Shown here: piece by piece, positions 58,115 through 64,000 of the stretch | How the letters are laid out: each line of letters starts with the position of its first letter | Position numbering within the stretch: the first letter of the stretch is position 1 | NCBI GenBank assembly: GCA_034670405.1 | Contig: JAXDDX010000018.1 | Location: 3,782,501 to 3,846,500 of the forward strand | Source of the DNA: Hoplostethus atlanticus | Lineage: Eukaryota; Chordata; Actinopteri; Trachichthyiformes; Trachichthyidae | Length of the DNA: 64,000 nucleotides | Direction: 5' to 3' | The notes under the pieces: generated by a model | The model's database searches: none | Told to the model about the DNA's origin: nothing | What the model saw: only the letters and a program-made list of their open reading frames with translations | Translations under genes and position numbers: made by a program

Positions 58115-61100
58115 GATAGGCAAGCAAACTGACAAACACACAGACAAATATATTCCCAAACTGTTACCTACACTGCTGGGCAAAAGACACAAATAGGGAT
58201 ATCTGCATTCTCTTTTGACACAATGTATTCACCTGCCTTTTCTCCCACTCAACCGACCTACATAACACACCTACACACAAGCCCTGAAATCCTCCCCACA
58301 TGAATAGATTCATCTGACACATGCAGACGCACGTTAAATTCAGCAAGGATTTTCTTTCTTTTAAATTATATTTGTGGTGGTGTTTCACTGTAAAGCATTT
58401 TGTGATGAATGTGATGTGGTAAAAGCATTTTCTGTTTTCGAATTGACCGGCATGGATGACTGCCGGTCTATTGCCCATCACACACATCACAGATACAATA
58501 GACACTCCAATGCACTCACCACTATCAAAGTGCACTCATCAATCAGCCAATCCTTCCATACAATGTTGAAGAGATAGCAGTGAAAACATCACACTTTCAC
58601 TGCACTCTTTGCGCTCTCTACCTTTCCCTCTGCCCCTCATTCTGCCTCTCTGCTGGTGCATCTGTGAATTGTTTCGTTGAAATGATCACACAGGCTACAC
58701 CACGTACACTTGTTTCAATAGCTGCTCAACCCTCTCGCCTTCTCTCTCTTCCTTTTTTTAGCCATTGTTCAGATTTTCTCTCCTCTAGTCTCTCCTTTTC
58801 ACATCTCCTTTCTTTGTTTTCTGTGGGGGAGCTCTCATTGCTCTGCATTACAATGAACTCCCAAATAACGGCCCATAGAGATTGCAGTGTGCAGTGTGTT
58901 AATTCTGAACTCATTTATCGGCACTGCTTCTATATTATTATTTTTTTACAGCAGCTACAATGTTTCATTTTCTGCTTCACAATTATATTCTCTTATCCTC
59001 CCTCTCTCATCCTTATGAAAGGTGTAGACTCAACATATCTGTGACTCACAAAAATAATCCTTAAAGGGGAACACTGGCCATTTTAAAAATGTTTATTTCA
59101 TATAGCAGGAGACAATACATAATAGAAGAGACACTGCGATGCAATGGGAGAATGAATGGAGTAAAGAATCGCGATGAATTTTGTGATCTACATAAACGTT
59201 CTGTCACAGTCTGAATTTGTTTTATGTGTGTACAAATGTAGACACACATAATGTATAATGTCAATACAACACAGGAAAACAAAGCCGTACCTTTCTGAGA
59301 TATCATTCCAGTATTATTCTACTCTACTCTACTGAAGGGTCATGGCTTTATACTGTGATGACGCGGCCACCAGTGGTTTTGCTGTGCATTCTCAATGATT
59401 GTGTAGGCGGCAATGTCTCTTCTATTACGTTGTGTTGCCTTCTACATAATATTAACATTTTTAAGATCAGGTGTTGCCCTTTAACCCATCCCCAGGGAAA
59501 CAACTCAATCTAGGAAGACTGTTTAACAAACTAATGTAAGGTCTGTATTGTTTGGTCAAGGCAGTGATGAGTAACAGCAACAAGACATCCACATCAAAAA
59601 GGAGAACAAATTTAACTCACATGGTCTCGTCATTCTGAAACTCCAGTTTGCCGACCACTTCCTCATAGTCCTCCCCGGCCTTGGCGGTGCCCTCGACTGT
59701 GTGGTAGGGCACAGCCACCTTCCCCCTCGCCCCGGATGTCCGATGAACCTTCACCTGCATACTGCCAACGCTCTCGCTGACCCGCATGGATTTACTCTCA
59801 AATGTAAAAATGCCGGCATGGTCGTCATCATAGATGGTAACTGTAGCGGTGTGAGCATTGCCCAGGGCAGCCTTAGGGGGAATGTGGGGTGAGATGCCAC
59901 TACCCACCATGCTGTTGCTAGAGGTGATAGAGCTGGGCTCCAGGATGGAAACTTCAGCACGGTGCGCAATACGGGGGTTACTGAGGTGCACGTAGAAGTG
60001 CTCGTCCTCTTCGAAAATGTCATCATCAATAACGCCAACAGTGAACTCTTTAACTGTCTCACCAGGCTTGAAGACCAGTGTGCCTTCAGCAAACTCATAG
60101 TCTGAGCCAGCATTGGCAGTCCCATCTTCTGTACGGTAGTCCACCTGTGTGGCACAGCGAAAGAAGGAAACTACTATATACTACATACATTATGGATCAA
60201 CTGGACTTATAATGTTGAATTATTAACATTTCTTTATGCCTGATCTTGAGCTGCATTCACAATGAACAATGCAATTTTCAATTTCTGAAATGACTTTGCC
60301 TCTTACCTTCACAGTGCAGCCGCTTTCTCCTCCATGGCGGCCAACTGCCAGCTTAAGTGAGCCGCAGTTCTCAAAGCACTGGTACTGAGAGGTTTCAAAC
60401 TGTAGGTAGATGGTATGGGGATCCTCCTCCTGGCCGCTGGCCTCATGACAGCTCACCACTTTCCTGGCCTGGTCAGCGGCATGCTTTTTCAGGATGTTCC
60501 CAGGCTCCGATCATCATGCGCGTGGCTTGGATACGATAGAAGGCCCGGCTCTTCTGTTGCTGGACCAGTACCTGGTAGTTGGCCATCTCAATCAGCTGTT
60601 CCATGTCCTTCTCTGGGTGCCTCTGTTTTAATTCTTTCAGAGTGCGAGCCATCTCCCGTCGAGCCTCTTCCTCTTGGTCTTGTCCTGGATCGAGCCCTCC
60701 ACCTTCCTCTACCCCCTCCAGCATTCCATCCAGAGCCTCTTTGGGATGAGTGTGGGAGTTGACACCCTGACCATCCATCTCCAAGTCCATTTTGGTGAAC
60801 ATGGCATCTCCCTCCGTCTCGATGATGATGCCACGGGTCTTGTCGGCGCGATAACGCTTATGGACGTACTTGTAGAAGAGCAGGCGCCGGTCTGCAATCC
60901 AGGCTTGCAGCACACAGAGGGGGAAGAAGAGGAAGGTGAGGACTGCCTCCCACACCTCCACCTCCCCAGGGGAGATTACAGCCAGGATAAGATACAGCCA
61001 GATATAGGCGAACACGCTCCAAGTAGCGGTAACAAAGAACACCCGCAGGTGCTTTATTTTGCGGGTTTCATTTTCTGGCACTACAAACACACAGATAGCG

Positions 61101-61648
61101 ATGATAATGAACATGTTGAACGCAGCACTGCCCACAATGGTGCTGGGACCCAGAGAACCAGCCTCAAACTTATGGCCAACCACTTCAATGACAGAAAGCA
61201 GGATCTCTGGAGCTGATGAGCCCAGCGCCATCAGAGTGAGGTTGGATACCGTCTCGTTCCAGATGCGCACAGTGGTCGTGGTAGTCTCACCGTTGGGCTT
61301 CTTGAAGGTGATCTCCTTCTCCTGAGAGGTGATGACCTCGATTGAAGACATGAAGCGGTCTGCAATGATGGACATACCCAGGAACATGTATATGAGCGCT
61401 GCGAAGTAAACGATGGCACGCGCCACCTTATCGCCCACCGAGGGGTTTTGGGGGTTCCATGTGGGCAAGACCACTCCTTCAGAGCAGCTGTCGTCACCGG
61501 AGCAGTTGCCCGGAGCGCTGCTGGCTGCATGGCTGGAGCTGGCCAGGGAGAGATTAGTGAACCCCGGGAGCAGGACCAGCAGCACGGAGGTCAACAGGCA
61601 GGGGGTGAACGGTGGAATGCAGTTCAGGATACGCTTGTGCATTAGCAT
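49334..61648 (-). CDS. slc8a4: slc8a4-type Na+/Ca2+ exchanger (NCX), seven coding exons, ~947 aa, one frame break
   Basis: NCX proteins exchange 3 Na+ for 1 Ca2+ across the plasma membrane. Minus-strand exons: 61648-60307, 60144-59621, 53042-52936, 52293-52175, 51811-51712, 50886-50614, 49713-49334, all with GT/AG sites and matching phases. The start has Kozak GCCGCCATG and an in-frame TAG upstream. By residue: signal peptide ~1-37; transmembrane segments; alpha-1 repeat with GSSAPEILLS (143-152); XIP region RRLLFYKYVHKRYRADKTRG (254-273); calcium-binding domain CBD1 with DDDIFEEDEHF; CBD2; B-type exon with IIDDEEYEKNKTF; alpha-2 repeat with GTSVPDTFASK; end LEAYCHMPSF. Length is normal for NCX. 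One extra base near 60502-60505 breaks exon 1 at about residue 382. Sequence is closest to NCX1. Fish-type NCX4 is preferred because banf1 and gng3 place the locus in the 11q13 paralogue region; slc8a1 or slc8a2 copies are alternatives. Confidence 0.93.
50187..50323 (+). mobile_element. SINE copy in slc8a4 intron 6
   Basis: The head 'ccctggtggttcagttggta' includes an A-box-like TGGTTCAGTTGG. It is followed by 'cctttgttgcatgtactccc', a CT-rich block with 'cctgtctctctc', and the tail 'aataaaggcaaaatgccaag' then 'aaaataatcttcaaaaag', all familiar from a common fish SINE. The B-box is lost. Confidence 0.65.
51314..51625. repeat. Possible hAT-type element fragment in slc8a4 intron 5
   Basis: It begins 'caggggtggccaattagttt' then 'ctatggtgggccacatg', resembling the termini of fish hAT elements. 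A T18 run lies at 51559-51576. No right terminus was identified. Confidence 0.35.
53156..53221. repeat. (TG)n microsatellite in slc8a4 intron 2
   Basis: About 30 TG units with one GG interruption, close to the third coding exon. Confidence 0.97.
55137..55360 (+). mobile_element. tRNA-like fish dispersed repeat, + copy, in slc8a4 intron 2
   Basis: It begins 'ggcatggtggctcagttagc' with an A-box-like TGGCTCAGTTAG, then 'ggatcgaccaggtttgattg', 'tctttctatgtggagtttcc', 'ccagtttcctcccacagacc', and 'gactctaaactaccc'. The body ends 'ctgtgatggactggcaac'. This is the + orientation of the family also present at 45893-46080. Confidence 0.7.
56214..56266. repeat. (CA)n / (CG)n compound microsatellite
   Basis: CA repeats flanking a short CGCGCGCG core, in slc8a4 intron 2. 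The alternating purine-pyrimidine run is potentially Z-DNA-forming. Confidence 0.95.
56430..56520. repeat. Tandem duplication followed by inverted copy
   Basis: The string ACAAATAGAAATGCACTATG with GTGTGTTTG occurs twice in tandem. It is followed by the inverse CAAACACACATAGTG, able to form a hairpin with the second copy. Confidence 0.75.
58074..58112. repeat. (CA)n microsatellite
   Basis: About 18 CA units in slc8a4 intron 2. Confidence 0.95.
59061..59484. mobile_element. Second TTAA-flanked MITE, in slc8a4 intron 2
   Basis: The left end is TTAA then AGGGGAACACTGGCCATTTT and AAAAATGTTTAT. The right end in reverse complement is TTAA then AGGGCAACACCTGATCTTAA and AAAATGTTAAT. The imperfect inverted repeats are about 35 bp, and the unit is about 420 bp including the TTAA duplications. 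No coding capacity. It shares the AGGGxAA terminus but no obvious interior with the MITE at 8307-8764. Confidence 0.8.
60502..60505 (-). other. slc8a4: Frameshift: one extra base in slc8a4 exon 1
   Basis: The frame runs intact to RAFYRIQATRMMIGA, then shifts and stops as WEHPEKACR. The next register continues as the conserved GNILKKHAADQARKVVS and on to the exon end. The coding strand reads GGAGCCTGGGAAC where one base fewer keeps the frame. With it discounted, the exon is 1341 nt, exactly 447 codons, matching the phase of the next exon. Confidence 0.85.
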
Positions 61649-61714
61649 GGCGGCGTGGCGATGCTAGGAGTCAAATCCTCTGATGCCTTAGTTCAATCCG
61701 CTTCGAGTTCAAAG
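61649..61714 (-). promoter_or_regulatory. slc8a4: slc8a4 5' UTR part of first coding exon
   Basis: A strong acceptor with a pyrimidine tract ending TTCTGTCTTCCAG lies at 61715-61717 on the minus strand, followed by 66 nt of 5' UTR. The promoter and first non-coding exon are therefore further right, within 61.8-64 kb or outside the window. Confidence 0.75.
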
Positions 61715-61729
61715 CTGGAAGACAGAAGA

Positions 61730-62014
61730 AGAAATAGGTTGAGATAGTCACATTCATTATCAGTCAGAGGATATTATTCTGTTTTTTTAATGTTCTATTT
61801 TTATATTATTATTTCCTTGAAAGAAACTGTGTAATCAAAGCTTTGGAATCACAAAAGTGGCCACAATTATACTCTACCTGTAAACACATTATGTGGGCTC
61901 CAACAGTTCAGTAGACTGATTCTTAACAATCCTCTATTTCCTACCATACCAAGTTCCACAGTGTGCAGTGCACAGTGAATGTCTGCTGTCACAAATGAAA
62001 ATTGTTTTTTAGTG

Positions 62015-62049
<35 letters not shown>

Positions 62050-64000
62050 ATGTCTGCGTGCGTGTGTGTGTGTGTAAGAGGCATATCAGTACATGTAAGC
62101 TTGTAAGCCAATGGAGAAATTCAATTACCGTTTCGATTTATACTCACATAATCTGGGCCTGCAAATGCATTGTATAGTTCATATGTCATTGGGTGCATTG
62201 CAAATCAAGGCTATATTAAGAATCTGGTGAGACTATCGCTTTACGAAATGTGTTGCTTGCTTGTAGCATCATCCTCCATCGCTGAGCAGTTGAAAATGTG
62301 ATTAAGTGACAGGGAGTTTTTGTTACAAAACAGAGTATGGGCCAGTTTTAAAAGCCAGAAATCTCAGCACCTAGCAAAGTAATCGTTGAGTCCTTGGAAA
62401 CAACCAATCAACAACCCTATCAAACCCCTGCAGAAATCTCTTTTATTGCACCTTTAACATGCAGGGGGAAATGACAGTTCGCTAGAAACTGTCTAATAAA
62501 ACAGAAATAAATGTATCATAAGATAGTACAAGGAAAAAAGGACCTGTTCTCCTAATGCTTTCCCCCAGTCCTACAGATAAAGACTCTCGACTTTAATTTA
62601 ATTTAAAAGGGAGAACATCTCAATCTCACATGGCAGCACATCGTGCCTTTACACCCTGGTCTTTCCATTTCATTTAATGCTATCATATTTGCAGACTAAG
62701 TCTTCTGGATTTGCATATTAACTATGCCATTTTGACTTTGTCTGATGTCGGGTCAGTAGTTTATCGTATTACTTTTGGCAGCATCATTCAGATGGCGACC
62801 TCGACGCCTCAAGTGAAAAAGAACTCAGAGAGCACAGCCGCAATGTTATCCACAGGACTAACGTCTGCATCAACATGAACAGAGAGAGAGACAAAGAGCG
62901 AAACAGAGAGATACAGAGAGGGAACAGCTGAAATACCTAGGCCTGTAATTCACTGCTTCCTAATGAAAATTTTAAGACCAATTCAAAAATAGATTGGCTT
63001 CTGTACCTACAGCAGGAGAGAATTGACAAGGCTTATTGTACAACCTCTCATTGGCATGCAGCAGAGAAAAGCTGCAATCTCCACTCTGACCTGTATAACA
63101 TGGCTCCAGAGAGGCATGTGAGTGAGGGGTGCGGGCTTTCCTCATTTAAGGGTAAAGCAGCAGAGCACAGGCGGGGCAGTGCTTTTCGTTAACTTACAAA
63201 TCAACAGCATTTCTTCATAGCAAAACTTCATCTAGCTATATGGTGCCAAATCCCAAAAGCAGGACCATGGACAGCTACTCCTGGAACAAGCATGCATAAT
63301 CACCAATAGAGCTGAATGTCCCTGTCCCGTTTCCCAGTGAATTTCACATTCATTTTCTCCAGAGACATTTCAGAAAACCCTGATCACTTTTGATTTGAAC
63401 CGAACCAAGCAGCTAGCAGATGAATCACTGTGTACATCATGTTTTTGAAGAGGGAATGAACTACTCAGCCCACACAGCACTGTGTGTGATGTCACTGATT
63501 CACTTTCCTTCATTTTCAACCGTAATATTAAATGATAATCTAATCGAATCTAATAGTAATAACTTGTTTTTAATGATTGTTGCCCTTCACTGATACAAAT
63601 TGGTAACTGACTAACGTTACTTTGCTCCTGTCTGGCTATCAACCATGCCCAACTTTGGGGTGTGTAACATTTTTATGATAACAGAAACCTCTCGGATTGG
63701 TGGGAACTCGCTAAAGCTTGTGGGTCGTGAAGTAATTCATAAGGAACTCAGGAATAAAGCACGATTTCTTAATAGACATTTGATGTTAGCCTACGTTTTT
63801 CGTGTCTCTAGTCTCTGCAGCTGTTTTGTTTTCTAATGAGATGGACATATAAATGTGACGATGTAAATCGACTGTAGTAGCTAGCTCAGCACGACGCTGT
63901 AGCCTGAGATAATTGGTGATGAACAAGATTTGTATTAAATAGATTCCATGATATTTTTCCTCACCAGACACTTGCTGTAGTATGGAAGAAAAGTGTCTAC
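61730..64000. other. Upstream of slc8a4 coding sequence; 5' intron or promoter region
   Basis: Lying upstream of the exchanger's first coding exon, this should be 5' intron and may hold the non-coding first exon. No confident donor or promoter was identified. A TG microsatellite lies at 62022-62075. The open frames near 63645-63971 lack similarity. Confidence 0.4.
62022..62075. repeat. (TG)n microsatellite, interrupted
   Basis: TG units broken by CATGTCTGCGTGCG in the middle. Confidence 0.93.

Noticed and set aside
58164-58535. 123-codon minus-strand frame in slc8a4 intron 2
   Set aside because: No acceptor and donor fitting the slc8a4 phases, and no NCX similarity.
22952-61648. Calling the phosphatase and the exchanger pseudogenes because of the frameshifts
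   Set aside because: All catalytic, transport and splice-site features are intact and the only faults are single surplus bases, mainly in homopolymers; errors in the sequence are more likely.

Overview
This window is nuclear DNA of a ray-finned (teleost) fish. The basis is vertebrate exon/intron structure, a fish-type NCX4 sodium/calcium exchanger, many CA/TG microsatellites, and fish-type SINE, LINE, hAT and TTAA-flanked MITE sequence. No prokaryotic or viral genome organisation is present. Four protein-coding genes can be supported. They are banf1 (+, coding exons 4200-5041), gng3 (-, coding exons 9257-11374), a DUSP10/MKP5-like phosphatase (-, 22952-26411) and a Na+/Ca2+ exchanger best called slc8a4 (-, 49334-61648).

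Layout: 1-1.57 kb holds dispersed repeats. 1.58-7.6 kb is banf1 with a probable 5' UTR exon, two coding exons and a long 3' UTR. 8.3-8.76 kb is a TTAA MITE. 9.25-11.4 kb is gng3, whose intron carries a well-formed but unidentified exon on the opposite strand. 13.4-13.5 kb is a CpG-rich block with NRF1 and YY1 motifs. A second unidentified exon lies at 14.4-14.6 kb. 14.6-22.9 kb is AT-rich, shows no recognisable coding exon, and probably includes the 3' UTR of the phosphatase gene. 22.95-26.4 kb is the phosphatase. 26.4-47.7 kb is gene-poor and repeat-rich: a Rex-like LINE, a hAT transposase relic split by a SINE, an L2-like LINE, a higher-order tandem repeat and an LTR-like unit. 47.7-61.7 kb is slc8a4 with seven coding exons. 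Its 5' UTR exon(s) lie further right, possibly beyond the window.

The genes are neighbours rather than a pathway. banf1 and gng3 have human orthologues on 11q12-q13. Human SLC8A1, SLC8A2 and SLC8A3 lie on 2p, 19q and 14q, the three partner regions of 11q13 in the four-way vertebrate duplication (the LTBP1-4 genes show the same arrangement). An exchanger beside banf1 and gng3 is therefore what one expects of the fourth duplicate, NCX4, which mammals lack.

Both large minus-strand genes carry single extra bases that break an otherwise intact frame: two in the phosphatase and one in slc8a4, the former two in C homopolymers. Removing one base at each point gives exactly consistent splice phases through to the stop, so assembly or sequencing indels are the simplest explanation. 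The most unusual protein is the phosphatase: about 886 residues against 482 for human DUSP10, with a long cysteine-rich N-terminal region and an eroded rhodanese-like domain in front of an intact catalytic domain.
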